A DNA stretch of 64,000 bases, from the NCBI GenBank assembly GCA_054601695.1, contig BAAHQB010000333.1:62001-126000 (forward strand), read 5' to 3'. Below the pieces are notes generated by a model. It saw nothing but the letters and a program-made list of their open reading frames with translations, ran no database searches and was not told the origin of the DNA. Shown here piece by piece: positions 1 to 20,723 of the stretch. Made by a program: the position numbers and the translations under genes. Within the stretch, counting starts at the first letter, position 1; each line of letters begins with the position of its first letter. Origin of the DNA: Amorphochlora amoebiformis (Eukaryota; Cercozoa; Chlorarachniophyceae).

Positions 1-330
<330 letters not shown>

Positions 331-370
331 TATCAATAATCAAGCGTAGTTAAATATCCTCAGGGCATAG

Positions 371-2668
371 GTTTTTCAAGAAAGCCGGTTTGCTAATAGT
401 TTCCACGTACGTGGATATATATGATAATCTGTCAACCTCGACGCAAACGAAGAAGTCGAGCACCTTGGGCGAGCAGAGTACAAAGCCCCTCACCGCGAAG
501 GAGCGGAGGGCACTCAAGAAGCGCCAGAAACGGTATATTTCCACTCATATATAATCACGCATAGGGGGAGGGCTCTTATCAACTGGAGAAGCGTTGGGCT
601 GGGTGTCGGGCGTCCTGTGTCGTGTGTCGGGTTATGGGTTATGGGTTATGGATTATGGGTTATGGGTTATGGATTATGGGTTATGGGTTATGGATTATGG
701 GTTATGGGTTATGGGTTTTGGGTTATGGGTGTCGGGTTGGCGTATTTCGAGTGCGTTGGCATTTGAGGAGAATCGGGAAAGAAAGCATGGAAGAAGCTTC
801 TTTATTGTGTTATACTGATTGCATGTGTTGTGATTGTGTGTTTGTGTGTTTTGTGTGTGTGTGTGTGTGTGTGTTGTCTGTGTGTGTGTGTGTTGTCTGC
901 GTGTGTCCGTGTGCGTGTGTATGTTTTGTGTGCGTGTGTTGTGTGTGTGTGTGCGTGTGTGCATACTAGGTTAGCAGCCAAGGCGAAGAAGCGAGAGGAG
1001 GCCAAGAAGGAGGCCGAGAGGAATAGGGAAAACAATCTCCACAATAACAACGCCAACGACCAAAATTCCAACTCGCAAGAGTCACAGGTAAATGTTCGAC
1101 GCAATCGCAATGTAATTACGCTAGTACTACGCATCAAATGCGTTGGATGTAGCGAGAGATCAAAGTCAACAAAACCACACCATTCTACTAAATACATAAA
1201 CATCATTTATATTTTACTATAACTAAATCAAATTAATACATTAATTTAATATATATTATATATATATATATATATATACATGTACAAATATATATATATA
1301 TATACGTAATCATATATATATATATATATATATTTGTGTGTATATTGCGTATGTTCACATACATATGGGAATGTATATTAATACATTGTATATATACATA
1401 CAGCTGAAGCAAAGGTTGAAGGAATCTATCCCGGACGGGAAAAAGCTCGCAGCGGACCCCAAACCCCTAGGTACCGCTACCCCATCCCCTACCCCTACCT
1501 CTATGTACCCCTACCTCTACCCCTTCCTGTATGTACCCCTACCTCTACCCCTTCCATTAATTCTACATCTACCATACCCCTAAAACTACCCCTAACCCCA
1601 TCCCTATACGGGCCCTATCCATATCCCTACCCCTATCCCTATCCCACCCTTACCTAACCCCCTCCTATCCCACCCCTACCTACCCCTACTACCTACTCTT
1701 ACTACCTACCCCTACCTATACCCCTGTACCAAACCGGTCTTGACAATAAGGAACAAGCCTTGCACTCTCCTCTCATCTCATCAACTATCACAAACCAAAC
1801 GGATCATTTCACACCCAACCCATACACGCATACACACATGCACGCATACACCCTCATCTCATCAGAATCCCAACAAGTCGAACAACCCATACACACATAC
1901 ACTCTCATCTCATTAGAAACCCAGCAAGTCGAACAACCCATACACACATACACTCTCATCCAAGCCCAACAACCCATGCACACATACACCCTAACCTCAT
2001 CAGGAACCGAGCAAGTCGAACAACCCATACACACATACATGCTAACCTCATCAGAAACCCAACAAGCTGAATATCCCATACACACATACATGCTAACCTC
2101 ATCAGAAACCCAACAAGCTGAACAACTAGTACATAAATGCACTCTCATCTCATCGGAAAGCCAACAAGTTAACGTACAACATTCCAAAACTCAACTCAAC
2201 AACAAATTCAGAGGCAGCTACCAAGATGGTGCAGCAGCTCCAGAAGTACGCCCCCAACGATCTCGAAACGCACCTGTGCGCGGCCAAAGTGTACTCTCGG
2301 AAGAACAAGCACCTGTTGCATCTGCAAGCCATTAAGAGGGCTCTCATCATCCACCAAAAACAAAACTCCAACTCAAGAACGTCAGACCACCCAACCCCGA
2401 CCACCATCCACCCCGAGCTGCACTCGAGCATTGTGAGCCTCACCAAGGCCATCCGTGGCCAGGACCAGGACAAACCCGGACCCGCCGACAAAGAGTCCAA
2501 GGCGCTAGCTCCCTTGATCAAAAAGATCTTCACCTTAGAGGCGGAGCAGATGGACGCCTTCCCCAAGTCCAACCAGACCCTCCTCAACTTCAACGACGCA
2601 TTTTTAGATTCAAATCAAAACAGCCTTCCCCACCGCACTGCTGCCGCTAGGTATCACAATTCATCTGC

Positions 2669-2718
<50 letters not shown>

Positions 2719-2727
2719 ACATGTACA

Positions 2728-2818
<91 letters not shown>

Positions 2819-3053
2819 TACATATATATTATATATATATATAGATATATATATCTATAAATGTATATTTCATTCCATTTCCATTTCCATTTCATTTTCA
2901 TTTCATACCGTTAGGGTGCGGGTCTCCCTAGGCGCCTCTTCGTCGGACGCTTTGGAGGCCATCGGGACATTAGAACGCCTACAAAACGTTACCGTAACTG
3001 ATGCACTCGAAGCGTACAAGTTTATCAACACTCTCAACCTCGATGAAAAGCAG
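371..3053 (+). CDS. NAA15: NatA auxiliary subunit NAA15, C-terminal exons (5' end outside window)
   Basis: Five exons join in phase: 371-532, 970-1087, 1404-1470, 2212-2650 and 2915-3053. All introns are GT-AG. The joined peptide follows the C-terminal part of the NAA15/NARG1 family in order: a helix ending YDNL, a Lys/Arg/Glu-rich stretch ([12 protein letters not shown], then [13 protein letters not shown]), a PLE-A linker formed exactly across the 1470/2212 junction, LETHL with FNDAFL, then [10 protein letters not shown] continuing into [19 protein letters not shown]15 is the TPR-like scaffold that anchors the catalytic subunit NAA10 to ribosomes for N-terminal acetylation of nascent chains. 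Junction codons close each time (CG+G, G+AG, AG+G), which supports the model strongly. The N-terminal TPR part lies left of the window. The last coding exon after 3053 is not certain; reading on without splicing meets a stop at 3111-3113. The introns hold (TA)n, (TG)n, telomere-like and ~50-bp repeats. Confidence 0.88.
631..735 (+). repeat. TTATGGG heptamer array
   Basis: Head-to-tail GGGTTAT units, with every third unit changed to GGATTAT, in the first visible NAA15 intron. It resembles a degenerate telomere-type G-rich repeat on the + strand. Two overlapping ORFs here are repeat artefacts. Confidence 0.85.
833..961. repeat. (TG)n microsatellite next to an acceptor
   Basis: TG-rich tract with occasional CG and CC changes. 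It ends about eight bases before the TACTAG acceptor of the second NAA15 exon. Confidence 0.9.
1480..1735. repeat. CCCTAC/CCCTA-type hexamer array
   Basis: Degenerate CCCCTAC units begin about ten bases after the donor of the third NAA15 exon. It is C-rich on the sense strand and resembles variant telomeric repeat. Confidence 0.8.
1800..2175 (+). repeat. ~50-bp minisatellite upstream of NAA15 exon 4
   Basis: About eight degenerate copies of a unit with CATACACACATACACT and CTCATCTCATCAGAAACCCA, each with a CAACAAGTCGAACAA-like core. The array stops about 35 bp before the acceptor at 2210-2211. It is open in one + frame, but intron phase shows it is not part of the NAA15 message. Confidence 0.85.
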
Positions 3054-3135
3054 GTACCAAACCGAACAAATCACTTTCATATTCACACACAAGCACACTC
3101 TCAACCTCGATAGCACCCAGGTGCTAAAACGAACA
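3036..3135 (+). repeat. Tandem copy of an NAA15 exon edge plus donor
   Basis: The exon end ACACTCTCAACCTCGAT with its donor and about 35 nt of intron (CGAACAAATCAC, CATTCACAC) occurs twice in direct orientation. The second copy changes the last exon codons but keeps CAG|GT. Confidence 0.8.
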
Positions 3136-4580
<1,445 letters not shown>

Positions 4581-4585
4581 TAAAG

Positions 4586-4631
4586 CGATGCAGCTGATCG
4601 AGTTTCGAAGAGTTTTATGAAATTTACATGA
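4586..4631 (+). CDS. Possible last NAA15 exon
   Basis: After a TTTAAAG acceptor, one frame reads [14 protein letters not shown] and then TGA. This faintly resembles the EAAEIY..C..LF region near the NAA15 C-terminus. The upstream exon ends in phase 0 while this frame needs two preceding bases, so an unseen exon would be required. Weak candidate only. Confidence 0.15.
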
Positions 4632-4872
4632 TCCCAGTAGAAGCACAAGCCCCTAGCTAGGCGATCTAGTGTTTCATGCCTTTAAACAAAACTCCCGCTT
4701 GTGAGGTTGATGCGTCGACATCGAAGTGTCAATCTAGCCTACCAGAATCTTGCGTGGGGTGTAATGCAGATCACCCCCTATCAGACCCGACTGCAAACTT
4801 GACCGCCCACCACTCCAGGCGACTACCTCTGAGAAGGTGTAGGGCTTGCATCGACGGCAGTTGATTCTGATC

Positions 4873-5604
4873 TCACATCTTCTTGAACTGCTTGCCCTTC
4901 TCGCTATCACCTTTGGACACGACGTCAAGAACGTTGAAGCGAACCGTCTTGGACAGTGGCCGGCACTCGCCGATGGTGACATAGTCGCCCTCCTGGATAC
5001 GGAAGCAAGGGGACACGTGGGCAGGGGTGTTGGAGTGCCTCTTCTCGAAACGGTTGTATTTTTTGATGTAGTGGAGGTAATCGCGACGGACAATGATAGT
5101 GCGGTTCATCTTGTGTGTCTTGACTGTGCCCTAAGTGGGTTGGGGACACAGAGGCATGCTCAGTTATATATGTGTATATATATATGTATATATTCAAACT
5201 CCATTTCGAAATTCAGGCATTGATGTGGGAGTTCAGAACAGACAATTTACATCTAGATAAATTACACACAACTATCATAGATAATATTTATCGACGTCTC
5301 CTATCCCAGAAGGGTTTACGCAGTCAATTTGATCATCCCACGCTACAAGCTCGACAGTGTGCGTAAAACAGTAAAATGTCACCTTGAGGATGCGCCCACG
5401 AATGCTGACGTTGCCGGTAAACGGGCATTTATCGTCGATGTACTTCCCCTCAATTGCGGTCTTAGGGGTTCTGAATCCGAGACCGGCATTTCTCCACCAG
5501 CGCAGCGCCTTGGAGCCCTTGTTGGACTTCTTCGTCACTATGCGCTTGCGGCCGACGTAAATGCCCTTCTGCTTCTGGAAAGCTTTCTCGTTCTGGACCT
5601 CCAT
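4873..5604 (-). CDS. RPS11: 40S ribosomal protein S11 (uS17)
   Basis: Two exons, complement(5383-5604) and complement(4873-5130), with intron donor GTGACA and acceptor CTTAG. The product is 159 aa, about the usual eukaryotic length of 158. Family hallmarks are clear: [10 protein letters not shown] near the start, [30 protein letters not shown] at the splice junction, then [32 protein letters not shown] and [15 protein letters not shown]. It binds 18S rRNA in the small subunit. The start ATG at 5604 gives [12 protein letters not shown], which aligns one residue inside the usual MADIQ start, so an upstream mini-exon carrying the true start cannot be excluded. It is divergent from the CRM gene. 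Codon use is ordinary, with C/G-ending codons common. Confidence 0.95.
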
Positions 5605-5792
5605 GGCGGGCGGTCTTGGCCTTTGCGTGCAGCCGGCGAATTTGCTTTCTACAAATTCGGCCTGACCCAATTTCGCCGAACGTGGGGAGCCCCCGGTAAA
5701 ACCGGGAGTGACTCTTGGTGAACCTCAACGAATCCCCAGATGGCGCGAGGAGTGATGTGAACCTCCCTTTTGAAGGGTAGATTTGGGCACAT
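5605..5792. promoter_or_regulatory. Shared upstream region of RPS11 and the CRM gene
   Basis: The 188 bp between the RPS11 start codon and the first ATG of the CRM reading frame must carry 5' UTRs and probably both core promoters. No TATA box is obvious. The short inverted pair CCCCCGG..CCGGGAG near 5690-5708 is noted without assigned function. Confidence 0.3.
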
Positions 5793-6774
5793 TTGGGCGG
5801 AACTGGATGGGGAATGGTCTTTGTTTCTTGCTTTAGTGCTGCGGCCACTCCTGCCTCTTCCCGAAGCATCACTTGCCAAAACCCACCATCTAATCCATCT
5901 ATTCAGACATCCCAACCACTACACGCCATGTCTGTCGTCAAACACACCAAGCTCACCGTCAACGGCACCAAATTCATCTTATTTGTGTCTCTATCCCTAT
6001 TTGTCTCTCTTTGTACCTGCCTTTCCCTCCTTTCAAACTTCCCCCATCCCCTCACCCGCTCCCTGTCCGCATCGAGCTCATATTCCCGCTTTCCTTCGGC
6101 CTTCCATTTGTGGATGAGCATTCCCAAAACCGCACCCTATTACCAATACCGACCCCCATACCAACCCCGGGATCCAAGTCGAAACCCAATTCGGGACCCA
6201 AGCCGAGACCCAAGCCGAGACATAAGCCGCGACCTAAATATCAACAGACACCAACAAATCACAATCACGAGATGCGCGAATCAAAACAAACCCATCCCCC
6301 GGCTTTTTCCACATTCCGACGGGAGTTTCCACACCTCTAACCAGACCATCGACCAAGGGAGGCTCGACAGTGGTGGTGAGCGCGGGGCCGAGCATTGGGT
6401 CGATGACGAGGAGCATCAAAGGGCCATGTTACGACCCAGGCAGGATCCCGAGCAAACTCTCACTCAAGTGGGCAATTTCGAGAACGACTCCGAGTTTGAA
6501 CAGGGCGATGTACAATTCACGTCAGCCGATGAAAATAAGAACCGAATATTTCTCGCCTTCCGGAACAAATCCTTCACCAACGCGCAGGTCTCCCCATTCG
6601 CCTACAGATCTTAAGACATCCCATGCAGTATACATACACATGTAACTGTATATTGGATGTGCGTAATACATGCAAATCTTAACACATCTCATGTATATTC
6701 ACATTCACACATATATATATATACTTGAATGTGCAGACACAAGCTAAAGGTTTACATACATACATACATATATA

Positions 6775-6828
<54 letters not shown>

Positions 6829-6838
6829 ATATATATAT

Positions 6839-6871
<33 letters not shown>

Positions 6872-7047
6872 ATGTATACTTTGCATGCATAATGCACACA
6901 TTCCATTCCTATGTAGTATATGTCTATATATCTCACATTTAAGTAATTCAGATGTTTCATATAGGCATACAGAGCATGTAAATATGGATTTATGTCTACA
7001 CAAACACTGTGATCCAGATACATGCACAACTATCCTGTATATAAGAG

Positions 7048-7088
<41 letters not shown>

Positions 7089-7294
7089 ACATAAATATAT
7101 ACATCAAGGTAAAAGCGCTCAAAGCCCACGCAAACCGCCTTAAGGCCAACAAAAAAATGCCCAAATTTGTGGTCCTAAATATGTTTATATATATAAAAAC
7201 ATATATATATATGAATCAGTGTACATACATCTCTTAAAACATGTATACATATATACATATAATATATATATAAATCTATTTATGTATATATATG

Positions 7295-7328
<34 letters not shown>

Positions 7329-7360
7329 TATTATGCTTATATATATATATATATAAATAT

Positions 7361-7413
<53 letters not shown>

Positions 7414-7436
7414 CATGTATACATGTATATATATAT

Positions 7437-7495
<59 letters not shown>

Positions 7496-7553
7496 CAAAT
7501 ATATAATATATATATATATATATATAATATATATATATATATAGGTACTGATG

Positions 7554-7613
<60 letters not shown>

Positions 7614-8112
7614 TACTACATATATTATTATATTATGTATATAGAAAGAGAGAGAGAGAGGGTTAAGAGAAAGGGACGGGTGAGAGGTAGTACATGCAGA
7701 TGTCACTACCGTCAATATACTAATATCATGACGCATTTGGCAATATTTAGGTATTAGGCAACAGCCCTTCCTCGTGGAACATAGAAAAGCTGCAAAATGC
7801 ATTTAGTATCCAACATTCCACCAAGGGAAGCCAGGATACAACCCAAGACGGAAGCCAATACGGAAGCCAAGACGGAAGCCAAGACGGAAGCCAGGACGGA
7901 AGCCAAGACGGAAGCCAAGGCATAAGCCAAGACGGACGCCAAAACGGAAGCCAAGACGGAAGCCAAGGCTGGCAAGGTCGGCAAGGTCGGCAAGAGCATG
8001 AGGGAGGCGGGCATCGGTTCATAAGTATCAAGTTCCAACACCTCAAGGGGGTTCTCAATATTCAAACACCAAAACACAATTATGCTCATCATTATATGCA
8101 ACAAATATTTGT

Positions 8113-8198
<86 letters not shown>

Positions 8199-8351
8199 AT
8201 ATGTGTATATATATATATGTGTGTGTGTATATATTCTCAATATTCAAATACCAAAACACAATTATGCTCATCATTATATGCAACAAATATTTATATCATA
8301 TGTATGTTCTATATATCTATAGTATATGTGAGTGTGTGTGTGTGTATATTG

Positions 8352-8408
<57 letters not shown>

Positions 8409-8511
8409 TCAACATTTAAACACCAAAACACAATTATGCTCATCATTATATTCAGCAAATATTTATATCATATGTATGTTATATATACCTATAGATATAA
8501 ATATGTATATT

Positions 8512-8565
<54 letters not shown>

Positions 8566-8632
8566 ATAAATATATGTTGTATATATATATATATATATGT
8601 ATGTATATAATATGTATATATATATGTAATAT

Positions 8633-8663
<31 letters not shown>

Positions 8664-8672
8664 TAAAAATAA

Positions 8673-8718
<46 letters not shown>

Positions 8719-8810
8719 CTTATATATACATATATATATATATATATACATATATATGTGTGTGTGTGTGTTTGAGAGAGAGAGAGAGAGATCACATGAA
8801 ATAGATATTG

Positions 8811-8846
<36 letters not shown>

Positions 8847-9063
8847 ATATACATAAAAATATATATACATATGTGTGTGTGTGTAAATATACACATAAAT
8901 ATAAATACATAATGTATATATCCATTAGAAGCAGGTGATCCGTAAGGCATCATGGGTTATATCTGGGTTGTTGGAGGCCGACGTGGTCCAGGTGGTAGGA
9001 CACACGGTCGTCCTGTGCAGGGGTATCGGACCCGAAGATCCCATCTGCAATCCAAACCCCTAA
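5793..9063 (+). CDS. CRM/YhbY-domain RNA-binding protein
   Basis: Four exons join in phase: 5793-6587, 7109-7171, 7751-8050 and 8929-9063, about 430 aa. The C-terminal exons rebuild a CRM (YhbY-like) domain: [20 protein letters not shown] at the start, [18 protein letters not shown] across the second junction, HRFISIKF, then [16 protein letters not shown] and a stop 13 codons later. CRM proteins bind group I/II intron RNA or pre-ribosomes, often in plastids or mitochondria. The domain is interrupted by a low-complexity DGSQ-repeat insert encoded by a 12-bp minisatellite. The N-terminal ~260 residues are poorly conserved and Ser/Pro/Arg-rich. A hydrophobic run ([20 protein letters not shown]) 15 residues after an internal ATG at 5928 looks like a signal peptide or anchor. 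The start could be 5793, 5928 or 6114. Nearest alternative: an intronic gene fossil, made unlikely by phase agreement. Confidence 0.72.
7240..7625. repeat. (TA)n array in CRM intron 2
   Basis: Long TA dinucleotide with a short GA tract at 7645-7662, followed by about 90 bp of unique intron before the TTTAG acceptor at 7750. (TA)n also fills 6775-6870, 7040-7095 and most of 8118-8930 in this gene. Confidence 0.9.
7835..7990 (+). repeat. 12-bp coding minisatellite (DGSQ repeats)
   Basis: About eleven copies of GACGGAAGCCAA with point changes, followed by three GGCAAGGTC units. In the CRM frame they read Asp-Gly-Ser-Gln repeats with no stop, while another + frame hits TAA at AAGGCATAAGCC. The unit is a multiple of three, so copy-number change keeps frame. 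Confidence 0.85.
8051..8472 (+). repeat. Three copies of the intron start after CRM exon 3
   Basis: A ~60-bp block beginning TTCTCAATATTCAAACACC and holding ACAATTATGCTCATCATTAT starts at the donor (8052) and recurs at about 8233 and 8405. The copies are separated by (TA)n/(TG)n. Copies 2 and 3 lack the exon GGG but keep the intron block. Confidence 0.88.
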
Positions 9064-10010
9064 CTATGAGCCATGTAGACTGAGTTGCATATTATACTAC
9101 TCATTGTCCGTATACGTTGATCCGTACTACTAACCGTAGCTAACTTGTAGAATACTAGTACTTACTATGACTAAAATTGTCATCTGGTGATGTGTAGTGT
9201 TTAAAATATTAGAAATTGTGCTTGAGAGTATTATCATCAGTGGGGTACTTACCAGACCATCTAGACTACGGTGCACTGGCACATGTGACACGTGGAATAT
9301 AGTATATCACTTTGTGATTATGATCGTAAATTTATTTACACTGATTTTCAGTACAAATTAGCATCCATATATATCGATCGCGTATCTAACACGAAGTTAT
9401 CGTGAGGGCGAGGATATCGGGCATACGTTCTAGACATTGTACAATATTGTATACTAGTCAGCCTAAACTTAACCAATGGACTGGGAAGGATGGAGAGGTT
9501 TAATCTTCAAACAGACCGATTAGGCCTTAGAATCTCATTTTTTATTAGATAGGAAGCCGATAAATTATATATGTAGTTCAAAAATCGAGTTTTAGCTTTA
9601 GAATTGGCGCCTTTAATCCCTGCTAACTAGAAAACTTAAACTTTATTACACAATGTTAAAACAACATTACTTCTTCAAGGAGATTTTGACTGATGCGGCA
9701 GTCTGTAACCGTCCAAGACAGCTTTAGGCTTAAGCCTTTAGCAAGCGAAATACTTTGTTCGTGCCTCGCGCCTCCGCACGTGGTGCCGACAAGACAAGTC
9801 GGAGCGACACTCTTGCAGACAATATCCTCCAAACAGATCTCGTCCATATAGAGATATAAAACAGGAGAGTTTTTGGAGGCGATCCAAAGATCATAATTTT
9901 ACACATATATTAATATATATCAAGCCGACATTGAACGATAAAGAATTGGTAGCCATCAAGTTCTAAGCGGTTTGTTTCTGGGTTTCGCTCTGTTAGAGCG
10001 AGGCTGAAAT
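9064..10010. other. Intergenic, no gene seen
   Basis: About 950 bp of mostly unique, mildly AT-rich sequence between the CRM stop and the kinase start. One 63-codon ORF on the minus strand (9656-9847) lacks splice or family support. The last ~100 bp probably hold the kinase promoter and 5' UTR. Confidence 0.5.
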
Positions 10011-12394
<2,384 letters not shown>

Positions 12395-12725
12395 GACGGA
12401 ACGGCGATGTAATAGCTGTATTGTTATAATGTATCTCTTCGCTAGTAACTAGAGAAACCAGAGTAAGGTTTTTTTATCTTTCTTAAGCTTGGCGTTGCGT
12501 GCACTCAGTGTATACAGAGTCATGATATGTACAATAATTACAATCATTATAATCATTAATTTTTTAATAATCATTTAAGCTTTCACTAGTTTCATGTAAT
12601 GTCTGGCAACGTATTATTATATAACTAATATAATTACTAATTATACTTCAATGAGTGGCTGTAGCGTGTGTACACCGTGCTAGAAGCTAGATAATCAATT
12701 ATATATAATATTATAACAATTGCAT

Positions 12726-12760
<35 letters not shown>

Positions 12761-12890
12761 AGATATACTTGATACATGTACCTGTAATACATTGTATAGT
12801 TTATCCGACATATAAAATTATATGTATACCGTATAAATGTATATACATAGCGACATTGTACATCGCAGTACCAGGTATTAAATAATATAA

Positions 12891-12952
<62 letters not shown>

Positions 12953-13003
12953 TATACATATATTAAAATATATATAGATATTACGCACACACACAATGTT
13001 ATA

Positions 13004-13078
<75 letters not shown>

Positions 13079-13561
13079 ATATAATATAATATAAATATAT
13101 AAGTCATATCTATCTATATCTTTCTAACGTTCACGTCATGATTAAGCATGGTTTACCAATCATACGGATACGGATACGAATACGGACATTTTGACGTCAC
13201 CATTGAGCATCCCAGCTTCATAGCCGCTGCATACATCACATGTGGCATTACCATTACCATCATACCACATACATGCGCTCACACGCCCACCACCCACATT
13301 CTGCACCCCCCCCGCATACACATTCACACACACACACGCTCACGCACACGCAAGGGAAAAGAAAAACTCTCACTCCCGCGAGCGAGATGAGAGAAGACCA
13401 AAGCGTGTCCGGGAGGGACATGAAGACCAGCGGGTGTCCGGGAGGGACATGATGGTTTGGAAGGTTTGGAAGGTTTGGAAGTGATTGTCCCGCGCATGTC
13501 ACACGGCTGCGAGCCGAAGAATTATCATCCGGTAGGATAGATTGGGGACCCATAAACGACG
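12395..13561. other. Intergenic repeats
   Basis: Holds unique AT-rich DNA to 12720, (TA)n at 12735-13090, a (CA)n tract around 13318-13350 and a short array (GTGTCCGGGAGGGACATGA twice, then GGTTTGGAA three times) at 13405-13480. ORFs at 13148-13484 follow the CA tract and lack gene support. Confidence 0.55.
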
Positions 13562-14527
13562 ATGCTACGCCTTTCTCGAGCCTTCGGAAGCTCCGGCCTG
13601 GGGGCACGGAGTACAATCTCATCGTTGAGAAATGCACTAGGAAAGCCGTTTGGGCCGTTGAGTTTTGATACGTTGAGAGCGTTTTCCACGGACGAGGTTC
13701 TGCGAAGCTAGTTCTTTTGTTTGATTTTCCAACCGCACAACTTCCGTTTGCATCTGGCTTCTCCTAAGGATCAGCGCGAAAATGCCTCACATGTGCTTTT
13801 GTATGCAGAATATTTCTTCCTTTTGCGACAACGCGTTCAAGATCTTTGGTAAGGAGAACTCGCTAACACCCCTTGGAGATTATCTCGAGACGTTCTGTGA
13901 ATGGGGGAGGCGCCCCCCCCGGTCCTCATAGTGTTTTGTGTTGGCATTTTCCCCAAATAGATCTCAACAAAGACAATAAGATCCAGCCGGAAGAGATCAA
14001 AGAGGTATCTGTACGTGTGATTTGCTTGTGAGCACAACGTGAGAATTTGGTGTCATTCTTGTTACAATTTCTGAATTTGATAAGGCGTACAAGCACAACA
14101 GCGCCGGATCAGAGATGACCCGGCTGGTGGAGAAGTACGACTTGGGAGGAAAGAAGGTATGCTTTCCGCTAGTCAGACGTACTCGTGTGTGTGTTCTTGG
14201 GTACATATGTATACACCGCATCGGCCGGCAGACGATGATGTGATTTTGTGTGTTATTTCTGTGTTTTTTTTTGGGTAGGGTGTGACATGGAAATCCCTCG
14301 ACCTCCTTGACCTCAATGTCGCCGTCAGAGAATCTAAGGTATACACGAATTAACAACTTATTACCGACCGTCCAGATTCGTAATGTAACCTAATCACTAC
14401 ACAGGTGGACCTCGATGCCAACGGAGATATCCCGCGCGAGGCATTCGATGCGTGGCTACAGAGCGCTCTCGACGAGTTCAAGAAGCTTGAGGATTCCCTC
14501 GAGGGCTCACAGCCCGAGCACGAGTAG
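13562..14527 (+). CDS. EF-hand protein, probably mitochondrial
   Basis: Six exons join in phase: 13562-13696, 13809-13848, 13961-14004, 14085-14156, 14279-14338 and 14405-14527, giving 157 aa. Exon 1 encodes a classic mitochondrial presequence: no acidic residues until its end, many Arg/Ser/Leu (MLRLSRAFGSSGLGARS) and RAFST near the likely cleavage point. The codon across exons 2-3 starts the loop DLNKDNKIQPEE, with Asp1, Asn3, Asp5 and Glu12 in canonical EF-hand positions. KYDLGGKKGVTWKS looks like a decayed loop. DLDANGDIPREA keeps positions 1, 3 and 5 but has Ala at 12. The C-terminal helix LDEFKKLEDSLEG is acidic. So one loop should bind calcium and the others are doubtful. All introns are short (75-125 nt) and free of long (TA)n, unlike neighbouring genes. 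I do not recognise a named family. Confidence 0.8.
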
Positions 14528-14984
14528 GAAGAATACAAGGGATAACGGGAAGACAGGGAGAATTGCTTGCGCAAGATTTTTGCGGAAGTTTTCGGCACAC
14601 ATACGTAGTGAGATGGCGTACGTGGGTGGGCTCAATGTTGAAGCCTAAGTGCATATCCGTGTGTTCTTCCCTCAATATCATTCCCAGGATGTATCTTTCT
14701 ACTTTTGGCTGGCTGGGGTTTTCTCATGTGTGTTCTTTTTCGCTTCTCTATTTTGTCATTGTTATTGTCCCTAACAACACCCTTGACACTCGAAATATTC
14801 ACCTTGTGTTTTTACCTCGCGCGGCAGCAAAGCTTAGAGGGGTAGTATAGTTTGTAGGTTTCGTTGACTTCCGTGGACGCTGCTCCATATCGCGGCTGTT
14901 GTCGCCTGCCAAAAGTTTTGTGGTAAAGATTGAACCTGGATAAAAATAGCATCACTCCAACAATACATAGCCCGAACTATATGC
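14528..14984. other. 3' flank of the EF-hand gene, no further gene seen
   Basis: Unique sequence including the probable 3' UTR (T-rich around 14700-14770). ORFs on both strands here lack splice or family support. Confidence 0.4.
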
Positions 14985-16048
<1,064 letters not shown>

Positions 16049-16059
16049 TATGAGAGATA

Positions 16060-16166
16060 TATATATATATATGTAATAAGTATATATAAAAATACGTATT
16101 AGGAATATATATACATATATTTATACACATATATATATATATATACGTAATAAATATATACCTATA

Positions 16167-16221
<55 letters not shown>

Positions 16222-16222
16222 A

Positions 16223-16280
<58 letters not shown>

Positions 16281-16324
16281 TAATAAGTATATATACATAT
16301 ATATATATATATATGTATATATTT

Positions 16325-16358
<34 letters not shown>

Positions 16359-16363
16359 TGTGC

Positions 16364-16401
<38 letters not shown>

Positions 16402-16455
16402 TGTATATATATATATATATAAAATATATATATATATATATATATTTTATATATA

Positions 16456-16508
<53 letters not shown>

Positions 16509-16555
16509 AATATATGTACGTAAATAGATTTGTAAATGCTTAATTATTTCTATGA

Positions 16556-16604
<49 letters not shown>

Positions 16605-16762
16605 CATATATATATATATATATATCTACTGATATGTATGTATATACTGATGTGTGCATGGCCATATGGTATAATCTGTGTTATAATGAAGTAATTATAT
16701 ATATATATATATATATGTATATATCCATATTTATATATATAATATATATATAATATATATAT

Positions 16763-16793
<31 letters not shown>

Positions 16794-17102
16794 GTATCTT
16801 ATATATTGTATTATATACTCACTGATTACTCAGGTATATATGTTATTTATATATACTTATCATGAGTCTTGTACGTGACAGTATAATATATATCTATACT
16901 AGTATTCTTTGGTATGTATCACAGTATATACTGTATATTGAATTAGTAATAATATAATATAATATTATAATATAAAAACAATATACAGAGTATACTTGTC
17001 ATGGCCCGACTCATGGGCTATCGTGATTCGTGATTCGCTTTAATGTTAAAAAGATACAATAAGTTAATAAGTAGTACGCGGCACTGTACGCCTGGTGGCA
17101 TA

Positions 17103-17134
<32 letters not shown>

Positions 17135-17166
17135 CATGATATGTATTTATTAGAATATATGTATAC

Positions 17167-17212
<46 letters not shown>

Positions 17213-17261
17213 TAAGTTATATATATAATATATATATATATATCTAGATATCATAAGTTAC

Positions 17262-17306
<45 letters not shown>

Positions 17307-17320
17307 ATGTTAATCAAAGT
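16060..17320. repeat. (TA)n-dominated stretch
   Basis: TA arrays to about 16800, then mixed AT-rich unique sequence to 17100 and more (TA)n to 17300. No exon recognised. Confidence 0.85.
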
Positions 17321-17473
17321 AGATGAAGAGTAAGTTTGATTTCCGTTGAACACAGTAACACCGTCTACAAAACACTTCGACTACATGTACATGTACAATA
17401 ATTTTCTCAAAACTTGGTTTGGGTTGTTGATTGAATGGATGGATGGATGGTTATAATGAGGGTTGATGAGCGG

Positions 17474-20002
<2,529 letters not shown>

Positions 20003-20011
20003 CTGCTTTAT

Positions 20012-20459
<448 letters not shown>

Positions 20460-20460
<1 letters not shown>

Positions 20461-20653
20461 TATATAGTATAGAATATCCAGTTCTGTATGTAATCTTTGT
20501 ATACATGTATCACACATCTTCTTACACTACACATATAAATTATAATATATTTCTCTATACGTACATATAATATATTAAAAAACTATACTATATATATATA
20601 TGTATTATATATTTACATACATATATATACATATATGTATAGATTTATATATA

Positions 20654-20723
<70 letters not shown>

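Noticed and set aside
7326-7802. Many ORFs of Tyr-Ile repeats across the window
   Set aside because: TATATA reads Tyr-Ile or Ile-Tyr in two of three frames on both strands, so long ORFs arise from (TA)n alone.
9656-9847. 63-codon minus ORF
   Set aside because: Isolated, no splice sites or recognisable motif.
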